A stretch of DNA of 64,000 nt from Stenotrophomonas sp. ASS1 (GCF_004346925.1 NZ_CP031167.1:3678001-3742000); one strand, 5' to 3'; shown: positions 1 through 10,412, counted from the stretch's first letter. Program-made: numbers and translations. Notes: a model not told the origin generated them from the letters alone.

Positions 1-35
1 GAAGACCACGCCGTGATCGAGCCGGTGCTTCTCTG

Positions 36-95
36 GTAGTCGCCAACCTTGGTTGGCGCTTCGGGAAAAGGCCGCCAACCAAGGTTGGCAGCTAC
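36..95. repeat. Inverted pair of SMAG palindromes
   Basis: A GTAG-headed palindrome (core GCCAACCTTGGTTGGC) is followed, after about 13 bases, by the same element in reverse ending in CTAC. This head-to-head pair is the usual dimer form of the SMAG family known in Stenotrophomonas. No gene is visible in positions 1-374, and the first 35 bases show nothing I recognise. Confidence 0.75.
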
Positions 96-97
96 CG

Positions 98-374
98 GTT
101 CCGGTGCGCTCTGGCTGTCGCCAACCCTGGTTGGCGTTTCCCGGTTCCGGCGCGCTCTGGCTGTCGCCAACCCTGGTTGGCGTTTCCCGGTTCCGCCGCG
201 CTCCGGCTGTCGCCAACCCTGGTTGGCGTTTCCCGGTTCCGCCGCGCTCTGGTAGTCGCCAACCTTGGTTGGCGTTTTCCGGTTCCGCTGCGCTCTGGTA
301 GTGGCCAACCTTGGTTGGCGTTTTCCGGTTCCGCTGCGCTCTGGTAGTGGCCAACCTTGGTTGGCGGTTATCGG
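98..374. repeat. 46-bp tandem array carrying palindromes, six copies
   Basis: The core CCAACC(C/T)TGGTTGG recurs at 121, 167, 213, 259, 305 and 351, exactly 46 bases apart each time. Between cores lies a conserved linker, roughly TTCCGGTTCCGCNGCGCTCT. The left copies read CTGTCGCCAACCCTGG and the right copies GTAGT(C/G)GCCAACCTTGG, so the array has begun to diverge in blocks. It ends against the stop codon of the LON-domain gene. The linker is repeated along with the palindrome, so this is not a CRISPR. Confidence 0.85.
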
Positions 375-953
375 CTACGGCATCCAGCCCAGCAACTGCT
401 GCAATCGCTGGTGCGGGTCATCCATCTGCAGCAGCTGCAGGCGCTGCTGCTCGCTCAGCGGCAGCAGTTCGGCCAGCCGCCAGCCGACCCAGCTGGCCTG
501 GTCCAGCAACACCGGGTTGGCCGGCGCATAGGTCTCGCCGGCCTGTTCGATGATGTGCCCCAGCACCGTGGCCAGCAGCGCATGCTGCGGCCGTAGCTCA
601 TCGTCCGGGTCTTCATCGCACCAACGCACGTCGGCTACCACCAGGCCGTTGTCGCGTACGCGGGTGCGCTCGACATGGAAGCGGCGGGTACCACGCAGGC
701 GCAACTGCAGCACGCCGTCGGCGCCGACATCGAAGTCTTCGATGCGTACCTGCACGCCATAGGCGGCCGGCGTCGCTGGTGCGCCGACTTCCTCGCCATC
801 GAGGATCAGACAGACACCAAACCCCTCACCACTGCGGCCGCTGTCGCGGACCAGGTCCAGATAGCGGCGCTCGAATACACGCAGGCCCACCGCCGCACCC
901 GGCACCAGCGTGGTGTGCAGCGGAAACAGCGGCAGCGAACCGTCGACGCTCAT
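375..953 (-). CDS. LON peptidase N-terminal (substrate-binding) domain protein
   Basis: The protein is 192 residues. It opens LPLFPLHTTLVPGA and continues with LRVFERRYLDLV, the pattern of the LON substrate-binding (LAN/PF02190) domain standing alone, with no AAA or protease part. Such stand-alone proteins are common in proteobacteria and their role is not settled; they may bind unfolded protein. The ATG at 953 overlaps the mpl stop codon by four bases (ATGA), so the two are translationally coupled in one operon. The 46-bp repeat array follows the stop directly. Confidence 0.85.
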   Translation of the reverse strand: MSVDGSLPLFPLHTTLVPGAAVGLRVFERRYLDLVRDSGRSGEGFGVCLILDGEEVGAPATPAAYGVQVRIEDFDVGADGVLQLRLRGTRRFHVERTRVRDNGLVVADVRWCDEDPDDELRPQHALLATVLGHIIEQAGETYAPANPVLLDQASWVGWRLAELLPLSEQQRLQLLQMDDPHQRLQQLLGWMP

Positions 954-2314
954 CGGGCCTGCAGCGCGGCCAGGAAACGGCGCGGCGCGCCGTCGAAGCC
1001 ACCATTGGACATGAACACCACGTGGTCACCACTGCGCGCGCTGGCCTGCAATTGCGCCAGCAACGCGTCGGTATCGGGCACCGCGTGCGCTTCGCCACGC
1101 ACCGCGGCGATCACCGCAGCGGCATCCCAGGCCAGTTCCGGGCGATGCAGGAACACCACTTCATCGGCCAGCGCCAGCGACGGAGCCAGCGCCTGCGCGT
1201 GTGCGCCCAGTCGCATCGAATTGCTGCGCGGCTCCATCGCGACCACGATGCGCGCATCACCCACCTTGGCACGCAGGCCTTCCAATGTGGTGGCGATCGC
1301 GGTCGGGTGATGGGCGAAATCGTCGTAAATGGTGATGCCGTCATGCTGGCCGATCACTTCCATGCGGCGCTTGACGCTGCGGAAGCGTGACAACGCAGGA
1401 ATCACGTCGGCCGGTGCCACGCCCACCGCATGCGCGGCGGCCAGCGCAGCCAGGCCGTTGAGCACGTTGTGGCGGCCCAGCAACGACCACTGCACGTCGC
1501 CCATTGCCTGCCCGCGGTGATGCACGCGGAAGGCGCTGCCATCGGCGGCCAGCAGCTCGGCATGCCATTCCAGCGACGGATCGAATCCGAAGCGTTCGAC
1601 CGGCGTCCAGCAGCCCATCGCCAGCACTTCGGCCAGATGCTGATCCTCGCCGTTGACGATCAGTCGGCCACGCGCCGGCACCGTGCGCACCAGATGGTGG
1701 AACTGGCGCTGGATCGCGGCCACGTCGGGGAAGATATCGGCGTGGTCGTATTCAAGGTTGTTGAGGATGGCCACCAGCGGCCGGTAGTGCACGAACTTGC
1801 TGCGCTTGTCGAAGAAGGCGGTGTCGTACTCGTCGGCCTCGACCACGAACTCGCGGCCCTGGCCCAGGCGGGCGGAGACGCCGAAATCCTCGGCTACGCC
1901 GCCGATCAGGAAACCGGGTGAACGACCGGCGCTTTCCAGCAGCCAGGTGAGGATGGTGGTGGTGGTGGTCTTGCCGTGGGTACCGGCCACGGCCAGGGTG
2001 TCGCGGCCCGGCAGCACCTGTTCGGACAGCCACTGGGCGCCGGAGATGTAGCGCTGGCCGGCGTCGAGCACGGCCTCCACGGCCGGGTTGCCGCGCGAGA
2101 GCGCGTTGCCGATCACCACCTCGTCGGTGCCGGCCGGCACGCTGTCGGCGCGGTAACCCTGGTCCAGGGTGATGCCCAGCTGTTCGAGCTGGGTCGACAT
2201 CGGCGGATAGATGGCCTGGTCGCTGCCGCTGACCGTATGGCCCAGTTCCCGCGCCAGGGCGGCCACGCCGCCCATGAAGGTGCCGGCGATTGCAAGGATA
2301 TGTACGCTGCTCAT
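950..2314 (-). CDS. mpl: UDP-N-acetylmuramate:L-alanyl-gamma-D-glutamyl-meso-diaminopimelate ligase
   Basis: Mpl attaches the recycled tripeptide L-Ala-gamma-D-Glu-meso-DAP to UDP-MurNAc in the cytoplasm, returning wall material to peptidoglycan synthesis. The 454-residue protein has the Mur-ligase N-terminal motif HILAIAGTFMGGVA and the ATP-binding loop AGTHGKTTTTTI. A central segment contains VEADEYDTAFFDKRSKF, and the C-terminal domain has DDFAHHPTAI. That order and length fit Mpl better than MurC. The start at 2314 (MSSVHILAIAG) is chosen because the reading frame upstream adds 30 non-conserved residues. It is followed by the overlapping LON-domain gene. Confidence 0.95.
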   Translation of the reverse strand: MSSVHILAIAGTFMGGVAALARELGHTVSGSDQAIYPPMSTQLEQLGITLDQGYRADSVPAGTDEVVIGNALSRGNPAVEAVLDAGQRYISGAQWLSEQVLPGRDTLAVAGTHGKTTTTTILTWLLESAGRSPGFLIGGVAEDFGVSARLGQGREFVVEADEYDTAFFDKRSKFVHYRPLVAILNNLEYDHADIFPDVAAIQRQFHHLVRTVPARGRLIVNGEDQHLAEVLAMGCWTPVERFGFDPSLEWHAELLAADGSAFRVHHRGQAMGDVQWSLLGRHNVLNGLAALAAAHAVGVAPADVIPALSRFRSVKRRMEVIGQHDGITIYDDFAHHPTAIATTLEGLRAKVGDARIVVAMEPRSNSMRLGAHAQALAPSLALADEVVFLHRPELAWDAAAVIAAVRGEAHAVPDTDALLAQLQASARSGDHVVFMSNGGFDGAPRRFLAALQAR

Positions 2315-2439
2315 GACCGAGGATTGTGACCGATGACGGCTGTATAGGGCCAATGTCCGATCCGGGGTAAGACAAGTCCTACACAGGATGTGAGAAAACT
2401 CCAATCATCTGTCAGGGAAATCCCGATAGCGATGTTCTG

Positions 2440-2606
2440 TGAACCCGGACACAATTCGAACTGCCAGCCGCAGTACCCGAACCGGTCCTACTCCCCAAGA
2501 GGCCATCCCCAAGGGAGCTCATGCTGCGGGGCCCTGAGCAAGCCCTCTGCTGGCGCCTATCAAACGACACAGGCCTGGTCCTCGCGGACCAGGCCTGTGC
2601 TTTTTG
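2440..2606 (+). ncRNA. Possible orphan small RNA ending in an intrinsic terminator
   Basis: The 328-base gap between mpl and adk, both on the minus strand, holds a strong plus-strand terminator with no plus-strand gene in front of it. Upstream, complementary blocks nest into a rod: GCCAGC 2463-2468 with GCTGGC 2549-2554; CCGCAG 2468-2473 with CTGCGG 2524-2529; CTCCC 2491-2495 with GGGAG 2513-2517. Two UCCCCAAG motifs lie in the apical part. C-rich UCCCC loops occur in the xanthomonad sX13-type small RNAs, but I cannot claim homology. I found no convincing promoter, so the 5' end is a guess. It does not show the 4.5S or 6S RNA signatures I know. Confidence 0.35.
2569..2606 (+). terminator. Intrinsic terminator, plus strand
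   Basis: A perfect 13-bp stem ACAGGCCTGGTCC / GGACCAGGCCTGT closes a TCGC loop and is followed by GCTTTTTG. Read on the minus strand the hairpin is followed only by GTCGTTTGATAG, so it points mainly to plus-strand transcription, though it might also end adk transcripts. Confidence 0.75.
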
Positions 2607-2642
2607 CGCCCGAAGGACCGGCAGTGCACCGGCCCTGCAGGA

Positions 2643-3206
2643 TCAACCCTTGATCGCCGCCAGGATGCGGGCTTCGATCTCGTCCAGCTCACCGACGCCG
2701 TCGACGCGGGCCAGGGTGCCACGGCCGGCGTAGAAGTCGACCACCGGGGCGGTCTGGTCGTTGTAGACCTGCAGGCGCTGGCGCACCGCTTCCGGCGTGT
2801 CATCGGCGCGGCCCTGTTCCTTGGCACGACCGGCGATGCGCTCGACCAGCAGCTCGGTGGCCACGTCCAGCTGCACCACGGCATCCAGCGGCTGGCCGAT
2901 CTTGGCTAGCAGGCCGTCCATCGCATTGGCCTGGGCCACATTGCGCGGGTAGCCATCGAGGATGAAGCCCTTGGCGACATCGGCCTGGGTCAGGCGCGAC
3001 TCCAGCATGCCCAGCAGGATGTCGTCCGACACCAGGTTGCCGGCATCCATCACCGTCTTGGCCTGCTTGCCCAGCTCCGTGCCCGCGGCGATTTCCGCGC
3101 GCAGCATGTCACCGGTCGAAATGTGGGCGATCCCCAGCTTTTCCTTCAGGCGCGTCGCCTGTGTCCCCTTGCCCGAACCGGGCGGTCCCAACAGAACCAA
3201 TCGCAT
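2643..3206 (-). CDS. adk: Adenylate kinase
   Basis: Adk interconverts ATP + AMP and 2 ADP in the cytoplasm. The 187-residue protein starts MRLVLLGPPGSGKGTQ (P-loop), followed by HISTGDMLR (AMP site) and GFILDGYPRN. The short LID, without the zinc cysteines, gives the usual size of short-type bacterial adenylate kinases. The frame extends 22 codons upstream, but the ATG at 3206 places the P-loop at the normal position. The gene diverges from pfp across 136 bases that must hold both promoters. Confidence 0.96.
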   Translation of the reverse strand: MRLVLLGPPGSGKGTQATRLKEKLGIAHISTGDMLRAEIAAGTELGKQAKTVMDAGNLVSDDILLGMLESRLTQADVAKGFILDGYPRNVAQANAMDGLLAKIGQPLDAVVQLDVATELLVERIAGRAKEQGRADDTPEAVRQRLQVYNDQTAPVVDFYAGRGTLARVDGVGELDEIEARILAAIKG

Positions 3207-3342
3207 TGACCTGACTCCAACGTGTTGAAAACAAAGAAGGTTCGCGTCCCGGACGGACCGGTATCGCTGCACCGCAATAGCGCCACTTTACCGCATCCGG
3301 GTAATGTCCCTGCAATGTCCCCTCCCCCGAGCAGGTAGAAGC

Positions 3343-4599
3343 ATGCGCAACGGTACTCTCCTCTACGCCCAGTCCGGCGGTGTCACCGCGGTCATCAACG
3401 CCACGGCAGCGGCGGTGATCGAGCAGGCCCGGGCCAAGGGCATCAAGGTCCTGGCTGCCCGCAACGGCATCCTCGGCGCGCTGCGCGAGGAGCTGATCGA
3501 CACCAGCAAGGAGAGTGCCGCCGCGATCCGCGCCCTCGCCCATACCCCGGGCGGCGCCTTCGGCTCGTGCCGGGTCAAGCTGAAATCGCTGGACGCCGAC
3601 CGCGCCCGCTACGACCGCCTGCTGGAGGTGCTGCGCGCACATGACGTGCGCTGGTTCCTCTACAACGGTGGCAACGACTCGGCCGATACCGCGCTGAAGG
3701 TCTCGCAGCTGGCCAAGGCCTCCGGCTACGACCTGACCTGCATCGGCGTGCCCAAGACCATCGACAACGATCTGGCGGTGACCGACACCTGCCCCGGCTT
3801 CGGCTCGGCGGCCAAGTACACCGCCGTCTCGGTGCGCGAGGCGGCGCTGGACGTCGCAGCGATGGCCGAGACCTCCACCCGCGTGTTCATCTACGAAGCG
3901 ATGGGCCGCCACGCCGGCTGGCTGGCCGCGGCCGCCGGCCTGGCTGGCAACGGTGATGACGAAGCGCCGCACATCATCCTGCTGCCCGAGCGCGCCTACG
4001 ACGAGGCCGCGTTCCTGACCAAGGTGAAGGCCGTGGTCGAGCGGGTCGGCTACTGCGTGGTGGTGGCGTCGGAAGGCATCGCCACCGCCGATGGCCGCTT
4101 CGTCGCCGATGCTGGCGGCGGCAAGGACTCCTTCGGTCACTCGCAACTAGGCGGCGTGGCTGCCCACCTGGCCGCACGGGTCAAGGGCCAGCTGGGCCTG
4201 AAGGTGCATTGGGCCCTGCCCGACTACCTGCAGCGCTCGGCCCGCCACCTGGCCAGCAAGACCGACTGGGAGCAGGCGCAGGCAGTCGGCAAGGCCGCCG
4301 TGCAGCTGGCGTTGAAGGGCCAGAACGGCGTGATGCCGGTGATCGTGCGCAGCAGCGATGCGCCCTATCGCTGGAGGATCGAAGCGGCGCCGCTGTCGAA
4401 GATCGCCAACCACGAGAAGAAAATGCCGGCCGGCTTCATCCGCCGCGATGGCTTCGGCATCACCGCCAAGGCACGCGCCTACCTGTCGCCGCTGATCAAG
4501 GGCGAAGCACCGCTGCCGTACGGCACCGACGGCCTGCCGAAGTACGTGACGCTGAAGAACGTGGCCGTGAAGCAGAAGCTGCCGGCCTTCGAGGGCTGA
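3343..4599 (+). CDS. pfp: Pyrophosphate-dependent 6-phosphofructokinase
   Basis: This enzyme phosphorylates fructose 6-phosphate with PPi and is reversible, so it serves both glycolysis and gluconeogenesis. In the 418-residue product GGNDS lies at residues 109-113 and PKTIDND at 137-143. The Asp of GGNDS, where ATP-dependent enzymes carry Gly, and the Lys of PKTIDND are the two residues that mark PPi as phosphoryl donor. GRHAGWLAAAA follows, a conserved substrate-site segment. The start at 3343 gives MRNGTLLYAQSGGVTAVIN. The membrane and soluble pyrophosphatases lie nearby at 7135 and 18138. Confidence 0.93.
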   Translation: MRNGTLLYAQSGGVTAVINATAAAVIEQARAKGIKVLAARNGILGALREELIDTSKESAAAIRALAHTPGGAFGSCRVKLKSLDADRARYDRLLEVLRAHDVRWFLYNGGNDSADTALKVSQLAKASGYDLTCIGVPKTIDNDLAVTDTCPGFGSAAKYTAVSVREAALDVAAMAETSTRVFIYEAMGRHAGWLAAAAGLAGNGDDEAPHIILLPERAYDEAAFLTKVKAVVERVGYCVVVASEGIATADGRFVADAGGGKDSFGHSQLGGVAAHLAARVKGQLGLKVHWALPDYLQRSARHLASKTDWEQAQAVGKAAVQLALKGQNGVMPVIVRSSDAPYRWRIEAAPLSKIANHEKKMPAGFIRRDGFGITAKARAYLSPLIKGEAPLPYGTDGLPKYVTLKNVAVKQKLPAFEG

Positions 4600-4604
4600 G
4601 CCGA

Positions 4605-4650
4605 AAAAGGGGACGGAGGGGATTAAGTCGTATACGCCCCTCTGTGCTGA
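4605..4650. repeat. Half of a dispersed GGGGACGGAGGGG repeat
   Basis: Just after the pfp stop the sequence AAAAAGGGGACGGAGGGG runs into ATTAAGTCG, a segment I recall as one arm of a palindromic repeat scattered through xanthomonad genomes. Only one arm is present here; GCCCCTC at 4636 pairs weakly with GAGGGG. The remainder to 4804 shows only short GC-rich inverted repeats and the leader of the next gene. Confidence 0.35.
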
Positions 4651-4804
4651 GCCCTGTGCGGAGCGCAGGGCACATTGCGGCGGCCGCCGAAGCACCCCAC
4701 AATCGGGCTCCGGCCCGGGGCAAAGGGGCCGCCGCAAGCCAGATTCGACGCTGCCCGGCCTTCAAGGCCCGGGCCTGTGCTGCCATTTCACAAGGACTGT
4801 AACC

Positions 4805-5599
4805 ATGAAGCACCCGATCCTGATCGCCGCGCTGCTGTCCGGTGCCGCCGCGCCGGCCTTCGCTGCGACCTGCGAAAGCAACTTCCAGAAGAAGGGCAAT
4901 CCCTTCGTCGGCACGACCTTCACCTCATCGGTCACCCATCCAGACCTGACCGTGGCCAGTGCCATCGGCCAGATGCGGGTGATCGCCAAGAACGCCAACA
5001 TGGACGTCCTCAGCGAGGACGTGGAAGGCGGCTCGATGCTGATCGAAGAGCCGGAATCCATGGCCCACAAGCCGATTCCGATGATCATCAGTGCCACCTC
5101 CGAAGGCGGCCAGGGCACCGTCGGCATGGTGGTGAAGGTCAACAAGGGCGCCATTGCCTCGGCCGATGGCGTGCGCGAAGAAATGTGCAAGCTGCTCAAC
5201 CAGATCAAGCCGGGCAAGGCTGGCGAACAGGCAGCCAAGGCCACTCCGCAGGCGTCGGTGGTAACGATTGCCGCCGACCGCTTCGGCTTCCAGCTGCGCA
5301 ACCAGAACAAGGACAACCCGGCCGCGGTCGAGCCGCGCTACAAGGGCAAGACCTACGCCATCACCGGTCGCATCACCTCCGTGCTGCGCAGTGGCGGCAC
5401 CTACAACACCAGCTTCGACCTGCCCAGCGATGGCAGCATCGACTTTGAGCGCGTGGCCATTTCCTGCTCGTTTGCAGCCAATCAGGCCGCGTATGCGCTG
5501 GCCCTGCGCCCGCGCGAGAAGGTGACGCTGACCGGCGTGGTCGACAGCTACGACCAGATTGGTCGTGTGTTGTGGTTGAAGGACTGCCGCGGCAACTGA
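4805..5599 (+). CDS. Secreted protein with C-terminal OB-fold (tRNA_anti-like)
   Basis: The 264-residue product has a clear signal peptide, MKHPILIAALLSGAAAPAFA, cut before ATCES. Residues 20-135 form a domain I do not recognise. From about residue 178 the pattern YKGKTYAITGRITSVLRSGG, then a serine-rich strand and REKVTLTGVVDSYDQIG, resembles the tRNA_anti-like OB-fold found in periplasmic proteins and lipoproteins. Cysteines near both ends may form disulfides in the periplasm. The gene stands alone between pfp and a terminator. Function unknown. Confidence 0.7.
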   Translation: MKHPILIAALLSGAAAPAFAATCESNFQKKGNPFVGTTFTSSVTHPDLTVASAIGQMRVIAKNANMDVLSEDVEGGSMLIEEPESMAHKPIPMIISATSEGGQGTVGMVVKVNKGAIASADGVREEMCKLLNQIKPGKAGEQAAKATPQASVVTIAADRFGFQLRNQNKDNPAAVEPRYKGKTYAITGRITSVLRSGGTYNTSFDLPSDGSIDFERVAISCSFAANQAAYALALRPREKVTLTGVVDSYDQIGRVLWLKDCRGN

Positions 5600-5612
5600 T
5601 CGCTGCCAGCAT

Positions 5613-5655
5613 GGGAAAAGGCCCGGGTGCGCAGGCGCCCGGGCCTTTTCGTTTC
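5613..5655 (+). terminator. Intrinsic terminator after the OB-fold gene
   Basis: AAAAGGCCCGGGTGCG and CGCCCGGGCCTTTT form a long stem that ends in a T-run and TCGTTTCC. It sits 15 bases after the stop codon at 5599. Confidence 0.85.
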
Positions 5656-5719
5656 CACAGCGGTTCACACCTGGCGCACGTGCATCGCAGGATGATGGAT
5701 ACCCCGTCCGGAGGTCATC

Positions 5720-6109
5720 ATGGCACTGCGTGTTGTTCGACTGGGTACGCCGCGCCACCCCGGCGAAGGGCTGCGTATCGGTACCGTGCGGCGACCACCG
5801 CGCGGCGTACCACGCAGCGAATTCGCGACACAGGACTGGTACGACGTCTGGTTCCCGACCCTGTCACCCAGCGCGGAACTGGTAAAGCGGGCGCACGAAG
5901 CGAAAACCGCGGCCGACTGGAATGCGTTCTTCCGCCACTACAAGGCCGAGATGAAGGCGCCGGACGCGGCCCACGCGCTGGATCTTCTGGCCGCGATGTC
6001 ACAGCACAGCGACATCAGCGTGGGGTGCTACTGCGAGGATGAAGCGCATTGCCATCGCAGGGCCCTGCGAGAGCTGCTGGTGGCGCGCGGGGCGACGCTG
6101 GCGGAGTGA
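5720..6109 (+). CDS. DUF488 family protein
   Basis: The 129-residue protein opens MALRVVRLGTPRH and ends with the family hallmark GCYCEDEAHCHRRALRELL, a Cys/His-rich segment that may bind metal. DUF488 proteins are small cytoplasmic proteins of unproven function. The start is well supported by GGAGG eight bases upstream. It is monocistronic, with SMAG repeats directly after the stop. Confidence 0.85.
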   Translation: MALRVVRLGTPRHPGEGLRIGTVRRPPRGVPRSEFATQDWYDVWFPTLSPSAELVKRAHEAKTAADWNAFFRHYKAEMKAPDAAHALDLLAAMSQHSDISVGCYCEDEAHCHRRALRELLVARGATLAE

Positions 6110-6116
6110 TGATTGC

Positions 6117-6262
6117 AGGGTTGCCGGCCAGCGGCCGGCACTACCAGGTTGCCCGCCGGGCATGGCCCGGCACTACCGATGCGCAGCGAAGTAGATCCAC
6201 GCCATGCGTGGATGCGCAGCGCCGGGCACGTCAGTAGATCCACGCCATGCGTTGATGCGCGC
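6117..6262. repeat. Cluster of SMAG palindromes
   Basis: Four hairpin units stand in a row between convergent genes: GCCGGCCAGCGGCCGGCACTAC, CCGGGCATGGCCCGGCACTAC, GTAGATCCACGCCATGCGTG, and a second GTAGATCC unit whose loop reads ATGCGTTGAT. Three different stem subfamilies are mixed. They may act as transcript ends for the convergent genes on either side. Confidence 0.75.
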
Positions 6263-6274
6263 TGCTGGACGGCC

Positions 6275-6778
6275 TCAATTGCAGGCCTTGCCTTCCATCT
6301 GCAGCTGCGCGGCGAACATCGTCACCTGCGGAATCTGGCCGGCAGCGGCCTGCTTCTTGGCCTCTTCCAGATAGATGCGCGACTGGCCCTGCCCGTCCAG
6401 CTCGACCTTGTTGCTCGACGGCAGGCGCCACACCCGCACTACCGCCTGCTGCGCCGGGCACGCGGCATTGGGCACGCGGATCACATCATTGAGCTTCCAG
6501 CCCTTGTCCACACTCGGCTGCGCCTTGGCATAGTCGACGAAACGCGCGCGCGGCTGGCACTGCTCGCTGGTCCGCACCGGCGCGAAGCGATACGGCTCGG
6601 CCGCCTGACCGGTGAAGGCACCTTCCAGGCGCGCGCAGGCCTCGGGAATCTGCCGCAGGGTGTGTACCGCGCCCACGGCCTGGGGGGCACCCACGGCACG
6701 CTGCAGCTCCGGGGTTTCCGCGGCGAGTGCCGGTACGGCGGGGACCAGGGCGGCAAGCATCAACAGGGACAGGCGCAT
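6275..6778 (-). CDS. Secreted protein of unknown function
   Basis: From the ATG at 6778 the product is 167 residues with signal peptide [20 protein letters not shown] cut before ETPEL. The mature part has a few cysteines ([26 protein letters not shown]) that could pair in the periplasm, and segments such as [20 protein letters not shown] do not recognise a domain. The frame extends 69 codons upstream, but that part is Arg/Pro-rich and lies before the signal peptide. It diverges from hppA. Confidence 0.7.
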   Translation of the reverse strand: MRLSLLMLAALVPAVPALAAETPELQRAVGAPQAVGAVHTLRQIPEACARLEGAFTGQAAEPYRFAPVRTSEQCQPRARFVDYAKAQPSVDKGWKLNDVIRVPNAACPAQQAVVRVWRLPSSNKVELDGQGQSRIYLEEAKKQAAAGQIPQVTMFAAQLQMEGKACN

Positions 6779-7134
6779 GGGGAATCTCCTACGGGACTGA
6801 GCGCAGGCTTGCAGAGGCTGGCTTAACGGGGTGCAAAGGCCTGTGGATCTCGAAGCATGCTCATGGACTGGCGGCGGGTTCCGCGCGCATGGCGATGCGT
6901 TCAGCGGGAGGGCGCCCACGGGTGATGCGGCGCGGCTCGCAAAAGCCAGTCGAGCAAGCTCGACTCTACAGGTGGCGGCACGCATACTGCGGGCACCAGG
7001 GAATGCTGAACACCGCCATACGTCGGACGACCACCAAGGTCGGTACGGGTTGGTTCCAGGCTGCAGCCCGTCGTCCCCCTCGTGGTGCCGTTCATCGCCA
7101 CTGGATGCCTACATCCATTCTGCGGAGGGGTCTA
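6779..7134. other. 356-bp gap upstream of hppA
   Basis: The gap lies between a divergent secreted-protein gene and hppA. It holds one SMAG-like palindrome, AGTCGAGCAAGCTCGACT, near 6951-6968 followed by CTAC. The hppA ribosome binding site GGAGGGG lies just before 7135. An open frame runs through it into hppA but has no conserved start, so I treat it as untranslated leader. Confidence 0.6.
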
Positions 7135-9177
<2,043 letters not shown>

Positions 9178-9179
9178 AT

Positions 9180-9268
9180 CCACGCCTTGCGCAAACCCGT
9201 AGAGTCGAGCTTGCTCGACTGCTTCTGGCCCACACCGCAAGAGCAGTCGAGCAAGCTCGACGCTACAA
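9180..9268. repeat. SMAG palindrome pair after hppA
   Basis: GTAGAGTCGAGCTTGCTCGACT and, about 25 bases on, AGTCGAGCAAGCTCGACG followed by CTAC form an inverted pair between the convergent hppA and tonB genes. A degenerate GTAGATCCACGCC half-element precedes them over the hppA stop. The pair can fold into one long cruciform or hairpin. Confidence 0.75.
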
Positions 9269-9270
9269 GG

Positions 9271-9990
9271 TCACCGCCCGCGCAGGAAGAACGACACCGG
9301 CACCATCACTTCCACCGGGTCGCCGGCCACTTCGGCCGGCGGCGCCGGTACCGGGCTGGCCCGCTGCACGGTGTCCAGCGTCTCCTGGTCGAGCAGCGCG
9401 AAGCCACTGCTGCGGCCCAGTTTCAACCCCGAGACCGCGCCATCGCGGGCAACCGCAAAGCGCACGTAGACCACACCCTGCTGGCGCAGCCGCTCGGCCT
9501 GGCGCGGATAGCGGCGGTGTTTCTGCAGGTGCCCGAGCAGGCGTCCTTCCCAGGTCGCCTCGGCACGACTGCGCTCACCCGCCGTGGTCTGCGGTGCGGT
9601 GTAGCGTGTAGCCGCATCAGCCGCCACCTGCGGCGGTGCGCTGGTCTGCGCGACGTTGGCGTCAGCGGTGTCCGGCGACGGCGTCGGCTCCGGTGTACGC
9701 GGTGGCGGCAGGTCACCCTGCGGCTGCACCGGCGCCTTGGGTTGTTCACGCAGGGCCGGCGTCGGCGCCTGCCGCTGTTGTTGCTGCTGCAGCGGCCCGG
9801 TCGCGACCTCGCGCGGCGGCACCGGCGGTGCCTGTGCCATCGGCGCCAGTTCCAGCATCAGCGCCGCAGGCGGAACCGCAGCCGTCAGCGCCGGCGCACG
9901 GGCCGCCCACCAGCAGGCCGCGCCGATCAACAGCGCATGCACCAGCAGCACGATCGCCAGGCTGGTCGCCCAGCGCCGCAGTCCACTCAT
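9271..9990 (-). CDS. tonB: TonB energy transducer
   Basis: The 239-residue protein has one N-terminal anchor (LAIVLLVHALLIGAACWWA), then a Pro/Gln-rich periplasmic spacer including QQQQQRQAPTP, and a C-terminal TonB domain with YPRQAERLRQQGVVYVRF and SSGFALLDQETLDTVQRA. It carries proton-motive energy from ExbBD to outer-membrane receptors. Its start overlaps exbD by four bases. It is the last gene of a five-gene operon headed by a heme oxygenase, so its natural client is probably a heme or iron receptor such as the one encoded at 12684-15602. Confidence 0.93.
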   Translation of the reverse strand: MSGLRRWATSLAIVLLVHALLIGAACWWAARAPALTAAVPPAALMLELAPMAQAPPVPPREVATGPLQQQQQRQAPTPALREQPKAPVQPQGDLPPPRTPEPTPSPDTADANVAQTSAPPQVAADAATRYTAPQTTAGERSRAEATWEGRLLGHLQKHRRYPRQAERLRQQGVVYVRFAVARDGAVSGLKLGRSSGFALLDQETLDTVQRASPVPAPPAEVAGDPVEVMVPVSFFLRGR

Positions 9991-10412
9991 CGTGCGCCCT
10001 GCTCCAGGCCGACCAGTGCCACCTTCAGGTAGCCGGCCGCGCGCAGCGCATCCAGCGTGGCCATCAGTTCGCCATAGGGCACACGGGTATCGGCACGCAG
10101 GAAGATGCGCTGCGTGGTGTCACTGTGAGTGGCCGCCTGCAATGCAGCCGCCAGGCTGTCGCGCGCCACGGCCTGTTCACCAACGCGCAGCGACAGATCG
10201 GCCTGGACGGTCACGTACACCGGTGCCTGTTCCGGCGGCGTGGCACTGGCATTGCTGGCCGGCAGCTGCACCGGCACCGACACGGTGGCCAGCGGTGCGG
10301 CCACCATGAAGATGATCAGCAGCACCAGCATCACGTCGATGAAGGGCGTGACATTGATCTCGTGTGCTTCTTCCGGCACATCGTCGCGGTCGGACGCGGT
10401 CCTGATCGCCAT
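9987..10412 (-). CDS. exbD: Biopolymer transport protein ExbD
   Basis: The 141-residue protein has the ExbD/TolR form: a short cytoplasmic N-terminus, then HEINVTPFIDVMLVLLIIFM with the membrane aspartate needed for proton use, then a periplasmic domain ending in YGELMATLDALRAAGYLKV. It forms the inner-membrane motor with ExbB. The stop overlaps the tonB start, and it begins nine bases after the exbB stop. Confidence 0.95.
   Translation of the reverse strand: MAIRTASDRDDVPEEAHEINVTPFIDVMLVLLIIFMVAAPLATVSVPVQLPASNASATPPEQAPVYVTVQADLSLRVGEQAVARDSLAAALQAATHSDTTQRIFLRADTRVPYGELMATLDALRAAGYLKVALVGLEQGAR

Noticed and set aside
98..374. Regular repeat spacing suggesting a CRISPR array
   Set aside because: The interval between palindromes is itself repeated, so there are no unique spacers, and no cas gene is near. 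The same holds for 46124-46497.
2440..2606. 4.5S, 6S or tRNA gene in the mpl-adk gap
   Set aside because: The 4.5S tetraloop segment, the 6S closing regions and a cloverleaf are not found; only a generic small-RNA call is supportable.
6727..7134. 136-codon upstream extension of the hppA frame
   Set aside because: Arg/Gly-rich, contains a SMAG element, and lies before a proper ribosome site and the first conserved helix.
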